The notes under the pieces were generated by a model. That model made no database searches. It was not told the DNA's origin and worked only from the letters and a program-made list of their open reading frames with translations. Shown piece after piece: positions 26,468 to 36,358 of a DNA stretch of 64,000 nucleotides. Positions within the stretch are counted from its first letter, which is position 1, and every line of letters begins with the position of its first letter. The translations under genes and the position numbers were made by a program. The DNA comes from Salinisphaera hydrothermalis C41B8 (GTDB lineage Bacteria > Pseudomonadota > Gammaproteobacteria > Nevskiales > Salinisphaeraceae), in NCBI RefSeq assembly GCF_000732535.1, contig NZ_APNK01000021.1, forward strand, positions 1 through 64,000. The letters run 5' to 3'.

Positions 26468-28393
26468 ATGACTAAAAAGCATGAGGACGACCCGCAGGGT
26501 CGGGCGGGGGAGAAAGCTCCGCGGGGATTCAACGCCAACCGTCGCAATTTCCTGCGCACGGGCGCAGCCGCGGCCGCCGGCGTGGCCGCCGTACCGTTCA
26601 TCGGTACATCGGCCAAGGCGGCGACGGCGTCGACCTCCGGCGGTATCAAAAACTTGCCGCCGCTGGGTGAAGTCCCCAATTACAAGGACTACGGTCGCGG
26701 CAAGAAAGGGATGGAAGCGGCCGAGAACTGGGTGACCGACTTCCTCCAGCCCTCCACGCTGACCAAGGATCAGCAGATGGCGGAGATGAAATTCCTGCAC
26801 GAGGCGGCAGCGCCTTACCGCGGGATGGAAGTCAACGTCGTCTCGGAAGTCACCGCGACTCACCAGTTCGAGGCCAATATCCTGTCGAAGGCCTTCGAGC
26901 AGATCACCGGGATCAAGGTCAATCACGACACGATGCAGGAAGGCGATACCGTCTCGAAGCTCGAGACGCAGATGGCCACCGGCACCGACGTCTATGACCT
27001 GTTCATCAACGACTCGGACTTCATCGGTACGCATCCGCGTATGGACGACGTGGTTCCGATTACGGACTACATCACCGGCGCGGGCAAGGACATCACGCTG
27101 TCCACGCTGGACGTAGACGACTTCATCGGCAAGAGCTTCGTGACCTGGCCGCTCAATAACAAGATGTACATGATTCCGGACGGCCAGTTCGCGAATCTGT
27201 ACTGGTACCGCAAGGACTGGTTCGACCGTCCCGACCTGAAAAAACGGTTCAAGGACAAGTACGGCTACGAGCTCGATGTGCCGGTCAACTGGTCGGCCTA
27301 CGAAGACATCGCCGAATTCTTCACCAACGACGTGAAGCATCTCGACGGCAAGCGGATCTACGGCCATATGGACTATGGCAAGAAGGATCCGTCTCTCGGC
27401 TGGCGTATCCATGACTCCTGGCTGTCGATGGCCGGCATGAGCGACAAGGGCCTGCCGTTCGGCCATCCGGTGGACGACTGGGGTATCCGTGTCAACGAGC
27501 AGCAGAACCCGGTCGGCGCCAGCGTCGAACGCGGTGGGGCCACGAACAGCCCGGCGGCGGTGTATGCCATCACCAAGTACAAGGAATGGCTGCAGAAGTA
27601 CGCACCGCCGGAAGCCGCGGGCATGACTTTCTCGGAAGCCGGTCCGGTGCCGGCGCAGGGTCATATTGCGCAGCAGATCTTCTGGTACACCGCGTTTGCG
27701 TCGAGCATGACCAAGCCCGGTCTGCCGGTGGTGAACGAGGACGGTACGCCGAAATGGCGTATGGCGCCGTCGCCGCACGGACCGTACTGGGAAGCCGGCA
27801 TGAAGCTCGGCTATCAGGATTGCGGTTCCTGGATCCTGCCCAAGACCACCCCGGCGAAAAAACGGGCGGCAAGCTGGCTGTATGCCCAGTTCTGTATCTG
27901 TAAGTCGGTGTCCCTGCGCAAGAGCTGGGCGGCGCTCACGCCGTTCCGCACCTCGGATATCAATTCCAAGGAAATGGGCGAGGCCGCGCCGTACCTCGGC
28001 GGTCTGGTCGAATTCTTCCGCAGCCCGGCGCATAAGTACTGGACGCCTACCGGTACGAACGTCCCGGCCTACGGCAAGATGACCTCGGCCTGGTGGAAGA
28101 ACATCGCGCAGATCAACAGCGGTGCGCTGACGCCACAGGAGGGCATGGATAAAGTAGCCGAGGAACTCGACGAGGTCATGCATCGCATCCAGATCGCGGG
28201 TCTGGAAAAAGTGGCCCCGCCGAAGCTCAATCCGAAAAAGAGCAAGGAATACTGGTTCAAACAGCCGGGTTCGCCGAAGCCGAAACTGGCCAACGAGAAC
28301 CCGCCCGGCGAAACGCTGCCCTACGACGAGTTGTTGAAGGCCTTCAACGACCCCTCGTCGATCGGTAAGAAAGCGTCCAAGGGCGACAGTTGA
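26468..28393 (+). CDS. glpV: Glycerol ABC transporter substrate-binding protein, Tat-exported
   Basis: A 641-aa periplasmic binding protein, long for the class but typical of the glycerol system. The N-terminus has a twin-arginine signal (NRRNFLRTG, then a hydrophobic alanine-rich stretch ending SAKAA), implying export in folded form. Start at ATG 26468 with GGAAGGAGA just upstream. It is the last gene of the operon and is followed by a terminator. It presumably captures glycerol and delivers it to GlpPQ. Confidence 0.92.
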   Translation: MTKKHEDDPQGRAGEKAPRGFNANRRNFLRTGAAAAAGVAAVPFIGTSAKAATASTSGGIKNLPPLGEVPNYKDYGRGKKGMEAAENWVTDFLQPSTLTKDQQMAEMKFLHEAAAPYRGMEVNVVSEVTATHQFEANILSKAFEQITGIKVNHDTMQEGDTVSKLETQMATGTDVYDLFINDSDFIGTHPRMDDVVPITDYITGAGKDITLSTLDVDDFIGKSFVTWPLNNKMYMIPDGQFANLYWYRKDWFDRPDLKKRFKDKYGYELDVPVNWSAYEDIAEFFTNDVKHLDGKRIYGHMDYGKKDPSLGWRIHDSWLSMAGMSDKGLPFGHPVDDWGIRVNEQQNPVGASVERGGATNSPAAVYAITKYKEWLQKYAPPEAAGMTFSEAGPVPAQGHIAQQIFWYTAFASSMTKPGLPVVNEDGTPKWRMAPSPHGPYWEAGMKLGYQDCGSWILPKTTPAKKRAASWLYAQFCICKSVSLRKSWAALTPFRTSDINSKEMGEAAPYLGGLVEFFRSPAHKYWTPTGTNVPAYGKMTSAWWKNIAQINSGALTPQEGMDKVAEELDEVMHRIQIAGLEKVAPPKLNPKKSKEYWFKQPGSPKPKLANENPPGETLPYDELLKAFNDPSSIGKKASKGDS

Positions 28394-28430
28394 TGGGCTA
28401 GGCGTCATCAACGATCCTTCGTGATGGCAA

Positions 28431-28465
28431 GCGGCCCGGCGTAGTACGTCGGGCCGCGTCTTTTT
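28431..28465 (+). terminator. Rho-independent terminator of the glp transporter operon
   Basis: GCGGCCCG and CGGGCCGC arms around an 11-nt loop, followed by GTCTTTTT, about 40 bp after the glpV stop. Confidence 0.85.
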
Positions 28466-28549
28466 GCGGTCTGCGATCTTTCGGGGTTTCGTCGACGCAT
28501 GCGGCGGGCCATTCTTTGACAGCGCGTTTCGATACGAGGGACAAAGTCC

Positions 28550-29203
28550 ATGAGCGATTCCGAGCTTGATATGCAGGTGGGGCATTTCTTCGCCACGCCG
28601 GTGGCAGCAACGCTTCTCGACGACAGCGAGGCACGCAATGCCGAGCTCAAGGAGCGGATCCTCGCCGAGCGCGCGCGCGAGGGATCGATCTCGGCGTCCA
28701 ATCTCGGCGGCTGGCATTCCGGTCGCCCGGTGAGTGAATGGGCCGGGCCGCGGATGGACGAGGTACTGGCGGCCGCACGCCAGATGGCCAATCGCCTCAC
28801 CATGGATCGCTCCGGCCAGTCTGTTCGAATCGATTGGTCAGCCCGGGCGTGGGCGAATATCAACGAATACGGCCACGCTAACGAATTCCATTATCATCCC
28901 GGCGTATACTGGTCGGGCACGTACTACGTCGACGATGGGGGCCGGGCCAGCGATGCATCGCTCGGCGGCGAGTTCGAAATCATGGACCCGCGCGGTCCGG
29001 GAGTCGCGATGTACGCGCCCTCACTGGTGTTTCGGGACGGCGGCCACAACACGGGCGGTACGAACGTACAGTTCACGCCGCGAGCGGGGCTGCTCATGTT
29101 GTTTCCCGGCTGGCTGCACCATCAGGTACGGCCTTATCTTGGGTCGACGCAGCGCATATCGATTGCATTCAATCTGAGTCTGGGCGATAACCGGACACCC
29201 TGA
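28550..29203 (+). CDS. Putative 2OG-Fe(II) oxygenase (TIGR02466 family)
   Basis: A 217-aa protein resembling the TIGR02466 group of putative Fe(II)/2-oxoglutarate oxygenases. The region NEFHYHPGVYWSGTYYVD carries H114 and H116, a later MDPRGP is typical, and the distal H190/H191 with R202 in WLHHQVRPYLGSTQRISIAFN fit the second metal His and the 2OG-binding Arg. Substrates of the family are unknown. Its stop overlaps the start of the next gene (TGATG), so the two are probably co-translated and act together. Confidence 0.8.
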   Translation: MSDSELDMQVGHFFATPVAATLLDDSEARNAELKERILAERAREGSISASNLGGWHSGRPVSEWAGPRMDEVLAAARQMANRLTMDRSGQSVRIDWSARAWANINEYGHANEFHYHPGVYWSGTYYVDDGGRASDASLGGEFEIMDPRGPGVAMYAPSLVFRDGGHNTGGTNVQFTPRAGLLMLFPGWLHHQVRPYLGSTQRISIAFNLSLGDNRTP

Positions 29204-29919
29204 TGCGCGTCATCTTTCGTTGCGATCCCAACCTCGAGGGGCACCTGCCGAAACCATTGCCGGCAAGGTCCGCTTTGCCCGACTGGTTGCGACGCATGCC
29301 CAGCACCGCGTATTCCGATACGCACGGCGGCGATATACGCACGGTGAAGCAGTGTCCGCCGTTCGTGGATGCCATGACCCACGGCTTCGTGTTCACGCTG
29401 CCCTGCGATGTACGCGTGCACAACGGCATGTTTTCCTGGGATTGGGATCTGCCGCAGCCGGCGGCTCGCATGCACCCGCGCGCGCCACTGAGTTTTCACG
29501 TGCCCGCTCAGGTCGAGGGCACGCCGTTTCATGCCGACGATCGCGTGGTCGTCAAGTTCAACAGTTTCTGGACGGTGGAATTGCCGGACGGCTGGTCGCT
29601 TTTCGCCATGCCAACGGCCAATCGCCAGGACCTGCCGTTCCAGGCGCTGTCCGGCCTGGTCGACGCTGATCGCTATCACGACGTCGGCATATTGTTTCCG
29701 GCGATATGGACGCAGCCCGATTTCGAGGGCGTGCTGGCGCGGGGGACGCCGGTCGTGCAGTGCTTTCCGGTACAGCGCGAGCCGCTGGAATACGTCTTCG
29801 AGGCGTTCGATGCCGATGAAACCGCGGCCTACGACGCGCTGGGACGGCGCTTGCTGGACGACAAGGGCATCTACCGCAAGCAGTACCGCGCGCCGCGTTT
29901 ACGTCCGAGCGGCAAGTGA
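29203..29919 (+). CDS. Protein of unknown function paired with the oxygenase (DUF6065-like)
   Basis: A 238-aa soluble protein with no signal peptide or membrane span. The segment TVKQCPPFVDAMTHGFVFTLPCDVRV recalls a family of unknown function (DUF6065 is my best guess) that often occurs near 2OG oxygenases. Tight TGATG coupling to the oxygenase gene suggests a shared role, perhaps as substrate or partner. The last 21 bp overlap the end of the convergent TPR gene. I cannot assign a reaction. Confidence 0.75.
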   Translation: MRVIFRCDPNLEGHLPKPLPARSALPDWLRRMPSTAYSDTHGGDIRTVKQCPPFVDAMTHGFVFTLPCDVRVHNGMFSWDWDLPQPAARMHPRAPLSFHVPAQVEGTPFHADDRVVVKFNSFWTVELPDGWSLFAMPTANRQDLPFQALSGLVDADRYHDVGILFPAIWTQPDFEGVLARGTPVVQCFPVQREPLEYVFEAFDADETAAYDALGRRLLDDKGIYRKQYRAPRLRPSGK

Positions 29920-30651
29920 CCGGCGCAGGGCGTTCGGGTCGAGCCAAAGGCGACCGGTCGATGCCGACGTGAGCGCTTGCGCCACTCGATTGAAACATCC
30001 CGGTTCGATTCGAACGGCTTGCGCGTAGGCATCCATCGCCGGCTCCATGGCCCCGGTATCCTGCAGGCTGATGCCGAGATTGAGCGCCGCCTCGAACATC
30101 CCGGGCCGGGCCGACAGCGCCTTGCCGTAGGCCGTGGCGGCCGCCGCCGGGCGATCGAGATCCTGTTCCACCAGACCGAGATGAAACCAGGCTTCGGCGA
30201 AATCCGGCGCCTGGTCGACCGCGGCCTGCAGCGCCGCATGTGCGGCTTCGAGGTTGCCGGCGGCGTAATGCGCTCGCCCGAGTCGGTGGGTGAGTCGGAC
30301 GTCGTCGTTACCGCGTTGCTGGATCTCGGCGAGCCAACGGGCTGCATCGGCGGGCTGACCGGACGCGATCATGAGGTCGGCTTTTTCGAGCGCGGCTGCG
30401 AGCGGCGCCTGGCACGCGGCCAGCGCCTGATCGAACGCCACCATGGCCGCGCCCGACTGCTCGAGCCGAGTGAGCACGCGCCCGAGCTGCAGCCAGCCCT
30501 GGGCATGTTGCGGATACGCCTGCAGCCGCGACAATAGGTTGTTGGCACGCGGATCGCCGCGTTGGAGCAGGTCGCAGACCTCGTCAAACAGCGCCTGGGG
30601 CGACGACGTTTCGGTTGTCGGATCGTGGCCGCTTGCGGAATGGTCGGGCAT
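29899..30651 (-). CDS. Tetratricopeptide-repeat protein
   Basis: A 250-aa protein made largely of degenerate TPR units, for example AWFHLGLVEQDLDRPAAAATAYGKAL and AALNLGISLQDTGAMEPAMDAYAQAV. No signal peptide is apparent, so it is probably cytoplasmic. TPR proteins are scaffolds, so no specific role follows. It converges on the oxygenase/unknown gene pair with a short 3' overlap. TPR proteins next to 2OG oxygenase genes recur in bacteria, which makes a functional link possible. Confidence 0.8.
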   Translation of the reverse strand: MPDHSASGHDPTTETSSPQALFDEVCDLLQRGDPRANNLLSRLQAYPQHAQGWLQLGRVLTRLEQSGAAMVAFDQALAACQAPLAAALEKADLMIASGQPADAARWLAEIQQRGNDDVRLTHRLGRAHYAAGNLEAAHAALQAAVDQAPDFAEAWFHLGLVEQDLDRPAAAATAYGKALSARPGMFEAALNLGISLQDTGAMEPAMDAYAQAVRIEPGCFNRVAQALTSASTGRLWLDPNALRRSLAART

Positions 30652-30751
30652 GACGTGCCGTATTCTCGTGTCCCCGGTCTAGTGGGCAATATATCGCGCC
30701 ACGCCGGCGAGCCCAATGTTCCGCGATGACCCGGGGCGCAAATTTCGAACG

Positions 30752-30782
30752 AAAAAAGGCCCGAACGTCGGCGTTCGGGCCT
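30752..30782 (-). terminator. Rho-independent terminator of the SDR gene
   Basis: AAGGCCCGAACG and CGTTCGGGCCTT form a 12-bp stem; on the minus strand it is followed by TTTTTTC, about 38 bp after the SDR stop. Confidence 0.88.
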
Positions 30783-30819
30783 TGATCGCGGCCGATATTT
30801 GGGCGGCGAGCAATGCGTA

Positions 30820-31614
30820 TCAGGTCAGCGTATCGACCACGCCGCCATCGACGCGCAGCGCGGCGCCGGTGGTCGCCGAAGACAGCGGCGAACAGACATA
30901 AACCACCATGTTGGCGACTTCCTCGACCGTGGCCGCGCGCTGGATGATGGAGCTAGGTCGGGCGGTCTGTACGAATTCGGCCGCGAATTCCTCCATCGAC
31001 TTGCCGGATTTTTCCTGATCTTCACGCAGCATGTCGGCCACGCCTTCGGACAGCGTGGGCCCGGGCAGCACGGCGTTGACGGTCACCCCGGTACCCGACA
31101 GCCGTTTGGCCAGCCCGCGCGAGACCGACAGGTTCGCGCTTTTGGTGAAACCGTAGTGGATCATCTCGGCGGGAATGTTGATGCCGGATTCGGACGACAT
31201 GAACACGATCCGGCCCCAGCCTTTGTCTTCCATGCGCGGCGCATAGGCACGGGACAGGCGCACGCCCGACATCACGTTGACGTCGAAGTACTGCTGCCAT
31301 TTGTCATCCGGCACGTCGAAGAAATCATGCGGGCCGAACAGGCCGACGTTGTTGACCAGGATGTCCACATCCGGCTCACGCTCGACGACCGACTGGCAGC
31401 CCTCGGCCGTTCCCAGATCGGCAGCGACACCGCGCACCTCGGCTTGGGGGAAATCCTGCTTGAGCTGGTCGACCGCGGCATCCACGCGATCCTGCTGGCG
31501 CCCGTTGAGAATGACAGTGGCGCCGGCCTCGGCCAGCCCCCGGCCGATGGCCAGACCGATGCCGCCGGTGGAGCCGGTGATCAGGGCCGTCTTGCCGTTC
31601 AGTTCTATCTTCAT
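30820..31614 (-). CDS. Short-chain dehydrogenase/reductase
   Basis: A 264-aa SDR with the cofactor motif TGSTGGIG near residue 14, NNVG around 88, a Ser in SSESGI and the catalytic Y-GFT-K. The pattern is the 3-oxoacyl-reductase-like classical SDR fold, NAD(P)-dependent. It stands alone with its own terminator, so the substrate cannot be predicted. Confidence 0.85.
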   Translation of the reverse strand: MKIELNGKTALITGSTGGIGLAIGRGLAEAGATVILNGRQQDRVDAAVDQLKQDFPQAEVRGVAADLGTAEGCQSVVEREPDVDILVNNVGLFGPHDFFDVPDDKWQQYFDVNVMSGVRLSRAYAPRMEDKGWGRIVFMSSESGINIPAEMIHYGFTKSANLSVSRGLAKRLSGTGVTVNAVLPGPTLSEGVADMLREDQEKSGKSMEEFAAEFVQTARPSSIIQRAATVEEVANMVVYVCSPLSSATTGAALRVDGGVVDTLT

Positions 31615-31855
31615 AAACCGTTCCTGATGCCGCCCGAATCATGGGCGGTAGATGAAACATGAGCCGGCCGGCCATGCGGCCAGCCGGGCGTTGATTGGGA
31701 CGCGGTCGGGCCGCGCGAGCCAGGTTCAATGCCGCTATCGCGCGCGGCGTTGGGGCCGAATCGCGCGCGACGGAGGACCGATGCCGCCGGGATCAAGCGT
31801 GACGCCCCGGGCACAGAGATGGGCGCGCTTTCGGCTTGGTCAAGGCATCCCGACC

Positions 31856-32230
31856 TCACGGCGGCGGCGCCGTACGGGCGACGAGCTCCAGTAGAATCCC
31901 GGTCGGGGTCACGGTGAACAGTCGATGCTCGCCGAGTTCGGCGAGGGTTTGCTCGGAATAGGGGATGCTGCCGGCATCCAGCCGTTGCCGGACGTCGTCG
32001 ATATCATCGATGCGCAGTCCGACGTGATCGATGGTTTCGGCGTTACGCTCCACAGCGCCGCCGGGCCCCGGAATCAGATGCACGATGGGCGTGTTGCCAG
32101 CGTAGAGCCAGTAGCCGGGGAACCCGAAGTCCGGGCGATAGCCGACTTCGAGATCCAGCAGCTCGACGAGAAAATCCCGGGTCTCGTCGAGCGCTTGGGT
32201 GCGCAACGTGACGTGATCGAGCGCGACCAT
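31856..32230 (-). CDS. VOC (glyoxalase/bleomycin-resistance) family protein
   Basis: A 124-aa vicinal-oxygen-chelate protein with paired beta-alpha-beta-beta-beta modules: LDHVTLRT and IVHLIP in the first, IDHVGLRI and GILLELV in the second. Potential metal ligands are the His residues and the terminal Glu. The start ATG shares its A with the TGA stop of the upstream SDR gene, so the two genes form an operon. It may be a lyase, isomerase or dioxygenase of a small carbonyl compound. Confidence 0.82.
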   Translation of the reverse strand: MVALDHVTLRTQALDETRDFLVELLDLEVGYRPDFGFPGYWLYAGNTPIVHLIPGPGGAVERNAETIDHVGLRIDDIDDVRQRLDAGSIPYSEQTLAELGEHRLFTVTPTGILLELVARTAPPP

Positions 32231-32943
32231 CAGGCGATGGCGCCACCGCCGTCGACGCGAACCACCGAACCGGTGGCAAAGCCCGTGATCATTAAGTAGT
32301 GCACGGCATTGGCAATATCGCCCGCGCGGCCGACGCGACCGACCGGCAGATCCGACGCCGCGGTTTTCATGAGCTCGCGCCGGCGTGCCTCCGGCATGTC
32401 GGCCCAGAGCGGGGTGTCGATCATGCCGGGCGATACGGCGTTAACCCGCACCGGCGCTAGTTCCAGCGCCAGGCCGCGCATCAGGCCTTCGAGCGCGGCA
32501 TTGATCGCGCCTTGAAGCGTGGCGCCGGCCGAGGGCCGTTCCGACAAGAATCCCGAGACCAGGGTGATGGTGCCGCCGTCGGTCATGCGTGCGGCGCGCA
32601 CCGCGCGGTATGCGCCCCAGAACTTGCTGTCCATCGAAGCATAGGCATCTTCCAGCGACATGCTTCGCATGCCACCGCGCGCCGTGGCGGCCGATGAAAC
32701 GATCAGATGATCCCAGGGGGCGTTGTCGGCGAAAAAGCCCTCGATGGCCGTGTTGTCGCGCGTGTCCAGCACGGCCGTTTGGACGCCGTGACCGATGGTT
32801 TCGGCCGCGCGGGTCAGCTTGTCGGCCGAGCGTGACGCGATGGTGACTTCTGCCCCCGACTCGGCGCTGCGCCGGGCGACGGCCTCACCGATGCCGGAAC
32901 TCCCGCCGATGACCAGAACCCGGGTATTCGCCAGCGATGCCAT
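32230..32943 (-). CDS. SDR-family protein with altered catalytic residues
   Basis: A 237-aa SDR-fold protein. The cofactor motif GGSSGIGEAV is intact, but where the classical YxxxK should stand the sequence reads QGAIN (in TLQGAINAALEGL), so the catalytic Tyr and Lys are replaced by Gln and Asn. The motif VSPGMIDTPLW is conserved. Loss of the YxxxK pair suggests either a divergent SDR subfamily using other residues or a non-catalytic NAD(P)-binding protein. Coupled to the VOC gene by a one-base overlap. Confidence 0.8.
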   Translation of the reverse strand: MASLANTRVLVIGGSSGIGEAVARRSAESGAEVTIASRSADKLTRAAETIGHGVQTAVLDTRDNTAIEGFFADNAPWDHLIVSSAATARGGMRSMSLEDAYASMDSKFWGAYRAVRAARMTDGGTITLVSGFLSERPSAGATLQGAINAALEGLMRGLALELAPVRVNAVSPGMIDTPLWADMPEARRRELMKTAASDLPVGRVGRAGDIANAVHYLMITGFATGSVVRVDGGGAIA

Positions 32944-32945
32944 GA

Positions 32946-33635
<690 letters not shown>

Positions 33636-33707
33636 ATGCGCTGCGGTGAAGGAAATTCTTCGAACCGCGTATAGGCGCGGCCGTTCTGGCAGTGGTAGCC
33701 TCGCCGG

Positions 33708-34865
33708 ATGAGCGCAAAAAAGACATGGCACGTCGCGGTTCTGCCCGGCGACGGCATCGGCCCCGAAGTGATCGCCCAGGCAACCCGAGCGCTGGATGCG
33801 CTCGCGGAAGTCGACTCCGAGCTGGCGATCGAATACGACACGTTCGACTGGCCTTCGCATGCCTGGCACGAGGCACACGGCGAATCGGCGCCGGCCGACT
33901 ATCTCGAGCGACTGGCGGGTTACGACGCGATCCTGCTCGGTGCGCTTGGCGATCCGGGCCCGACGACCGATCCGAACCGCTATCTGTTGTCCGATTCGGA
34001 CTCGCTGGCGCCATTGCTGGAGATCCGCAAGGGCTTCGATCAGTGGGTGTGCGAACGCCCCGTCCGTCGGCTCGAAGGCGCGCCCCAGTATCTGGCGGAT
34101 CCGAGAGCGGCCGATATCGACATGCTCGTCATTCGCGAGAACAGCGAGGGCGAATACGTGAACCAGGGCGGGCGGCTGGCCGCCGGCACGCCCAATGAAG
34201 TGGTTACGCAGACGGCGGTGTTCACGCACCGCGCGACCGATCGCATCATCCGCCATGCCTTCGAACAGGCGCGCATGCGCGCGACCTCGCGCGAGGCCGA
34301 GGGGCGGGTGCGCGATTTCGGCGGCAAGACCGCCCAGGTTTGTCTGATCACCAAACGCAACGCCCAGAAATTCTGGGGCGACATGTACACCGAGATGTTC
34401 GCGGCCATCGCCGAAGACTATCCGGATGTCGCCACGCATCACGAGCTGGTGGACGCCGCCTGCATGAAGTTCGTCTCGCATCCCTGGATGTTCGACGTGG
34501 TCGTCGCGTCCAACCTGCACGGCGATATCCTGACCGATCTGGCGGCGGTGTTGAACGGCGGCATGGGCGTCTCGCCCTCGGCCAACCTCAACCCCAGCGA
34601 TCGCTCGCGCCCGCCCATGTTCGAGCCGACCCATGGCAGCGCGCCGGATATCGCCGGCCAGAACAAGGCCGGTCCGGCGGCGATGCTGTTGACGGCGGCG
34701 ATGATGCTCGACTGGATGGGCGAAGAAGATCCCGCGGCCGCGCGCGCGGGAGCGCGCCTGCGCGATGCCGTGGCCGCCGATCTGGCCGCTCATGCCGGCG
34801 ATATGCGGGCCACGGATGCGATCGGCGATGCTGTTGTTGCCGGGGTTCGCGCGGGTCGCGACTGA
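33708..34865 (+). CDS. Isocitrate/isopropylmalate dehydrogenase family enzyme (tartrate dehydrogenase-like)
   Basis: A 385-aa beta-decarboxylating dehydrogenase. VLPGDGIGPEV opens the fold, VIRENSEGEYVNQGG carries the substrate/metal motif in a form close to tartrate/D-malate dehydrogenases, and FEPTHGSAPDIAGQNKA is the cofactor loop. It would oxidatively decarboxylate a 2-hydroxy-dicarboxylate (tartrate, D-malate or 3-isopropylmalate). No leuC/leuD neighbours are present, so leucine synthesis is less likely. An aminotransferase gene follows 130 bp downstream. Confidence 0.85.
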   Translation: MSAKKTWHVAVLPGDGIGPEVIAQATRALDALAEVDSELAIEYDTFDWPSHAWHEAHGESAPADYLERLAGYDAILLGALGDPGPTTDPNRYLLSDSDSLAPLLEIRKGFDQWVCERPVRRLEGAPQYLADPRAADIDMLVIRENSEGEYVNQGGRLAAGTPNEVVTQTAVFTHRATDRIIRHAFEQARMRATSREAEGRVRDFGGKTAQVCLITKRNAQKFWGDMYTEMFAAIAEDYPDVATHHELVDAACMKFVSHPWMFDVVVASNLHGDILTDLAAVLNGGMGVSPSANLNPSDRSRPPMFEPTHGSAPDIAGQNKAGPAAMLLTAAMMLDWMGEEDPAAARAGARLRDAVAADLAAHAGDMRATDAIGDAVVAGVRAGRD

Positions 34866-34995
34866 CAGAAGGCGGTCGCGGCCGCAGGCCGTGCCGACGA
34901 GTGGATTGCAACCGCGGCATAACAGGTCTAGCCTCGCGCCCAGCGACGATCCCCGCACTACCCAGAAACGACCCAACATAGCCAGGAGTACAGCC

Positions 34996-36258
34996 ATGAC
35001 GGCCAATCGCCCGGGTAATCTGTCCCCGCTGCTCAAGCAGGCCACCGACGTCTATGCCGAGCGAGGCGAGGGCTGCTATCTGTTCGACACCGAAGGACGT
35101 CGTTATATCGACTTCACCTCCGGTATCGGTGTGACCAGCACGGGCCACTGCCATCCCAAGGTCGTGGCCGCGGCGCAGGAACAGGTCGGCAAGCTGATCC
35201 ACGGTCAGTACACGACCATCATGCACAAGCCGATTCAGGACCTGTCGGCTCGCCTGGCCGAAAAAATGCCGGGCGACATCGACACGATCTTCTACGCCAG
35301 CGCCGGCACCGAAGCAGCCGAAGGCGCGATGCGCCTGATGCGTCAGGCGACCGGTCGGCCGAACATCGTGGTCTTCCATGGCGGCTTCCACGGCCGGACC
35401 ATGGGCTCGGCGTCCATGACCACGTCGGGCACGGCCTATACCGCCGGGCTGCAGCCGATCATGGGCGGCGTCGTGGTCGCGCCCTTCCCGAATGCTTTCC
35501 GTTACGGCTGGTCGGAAGAGCAGGCGACCGAGTTCTGCCTGCGTGAACTGGACTATATCTTCGATACGATCAGCTCGCCGAAGGATACCGCCGGCTTCCT
35601 GATCGAGCCGATTCAGGGCGAAGGCGGCTTCGTGCCGGCCAACACGAAATTCATGCAGGGCCTGCGTGAGCGCGCCGACCATCACGGCATGGTGCTGGGC
35701 GTGGACGAAGTCCAGGCTGGCTATGGCCGCACCGGCAAGTTCTGGTCGCACACCCACTTCGATGTGCAGCCGGATATCGTGATGACGGCCAAGGGGCTGG
35801 CGTCCGGCTTCCCGCTGTCCGGCTTCGCGGCGTCGCGCAGCCTGATGGAAAAAGGCTGGCCGGGTTCGCAGGGCGGGACCTACGGTGGTAACGCCGTGGC
35901 CTGTGCGGCCGCGCTGGCCACGCTCGACGTGATCGAGGAAGAAGGCCTGGTGGAGAATGCGGGCGAGCAGGGCGCGCATCTCAAGGAACGCCTGGAATCG
36001 CTCAAGGCCCAGCACGAATGCATTGTCGACGTACGTGGCAAGGGCTTCATGATTGGCTGCGAAATCCACAAGGATGGGCAGCCGGATGGTGACCGTGCCG
36101 ATCGCATCGTCAAGGCCTGCGAGGCGTCGAACCTGTTGCTGCTGCGCTGCGGCCCGCGCAAGCAGGTGATCCGCTGGCTGCCGCCGCTGATCGCCACGCG
36201 TCAGCAGATCGACGAAGCACTCGATATTTTCGCCAAGGCGCTGGACGCCACCGCGTAA
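34996..36258 (+). CDS. Class III PLP-dependent aminotransferase (4-aminobutyrate/acetylornithine type)
   Basis: A 420-aa fold-type I aminotransferase. The PLP-binding Lys is in DIVMTAKGLASGFPLSG, the phosphate loop in YASAGTEAAEGAMRLMR, and VFHGGFHGRTMGS and VDEVQAGYGRTG are typical. It resembles GabT/PuuE-type enzymes that move the omega-amino group of GABA or related amines to 2-oxoglutarate. Start at ATG 34996 after AGGAG. No succinate-semialdehyde dehydrogenase is adjacent. Substrate not assignable with confidence. Confidence 0.88.
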   Translation: MTANRPGNLSPLLKQATDVYAERGEGCYLFDTEGRRYIDFTSGIGVTSTGHCHPKVVAAAQEQVGKLIHGQYTTIMHKPIQDLSARLAEKMPGDIDTIFYASAGTEAAEGAMRLMRQATGRPNIVVFHGGFHGRTMGSASMTTSGTAYTAGLQPIMGGVVVAPFPNAFRYGWSEEQATEFCLRELDYIFDTISSPKDTAGFLIEPIQGEGGFVPANTKFMQGLRERADHHGMVLGVDEVQAGYGRTGKFWSHTHFDVQPDIVMTAKGLASGFPLSGFAASRSLMEKGWPGSQGGTYGGNAVACAAALATLDVIEEEGLVENAGEQGAHLKERLESLKAQHECIVDVRGKGFMIGCEIHKDGQPDGDRADRIVKACEASNLLLLRCGPRKQVIRWLPPLIATRQQIDEALDIFAKALDATA

Positions 36259-36286
36259 GCGCGGCGAATCAATGCGGTAACAATGC

Positions 36287-36318
36287 CGTCGATCGTGCCT
36301 GCGATCGGCGGCTTTTTT
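36287..36318 (+). terminator. Rho-independent terminator of the aminotransferase gene
   Basis: GCCGTCGATCG and CGATCGGCGGC form an 11-bp stem with one G-U pair, followed by six T residues. Confidence 0.82.
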
Positions 36319-36358
36319 GTGGGCGGGCGTCGTGCCCGCGCCCCGGAGAGAACAGACC

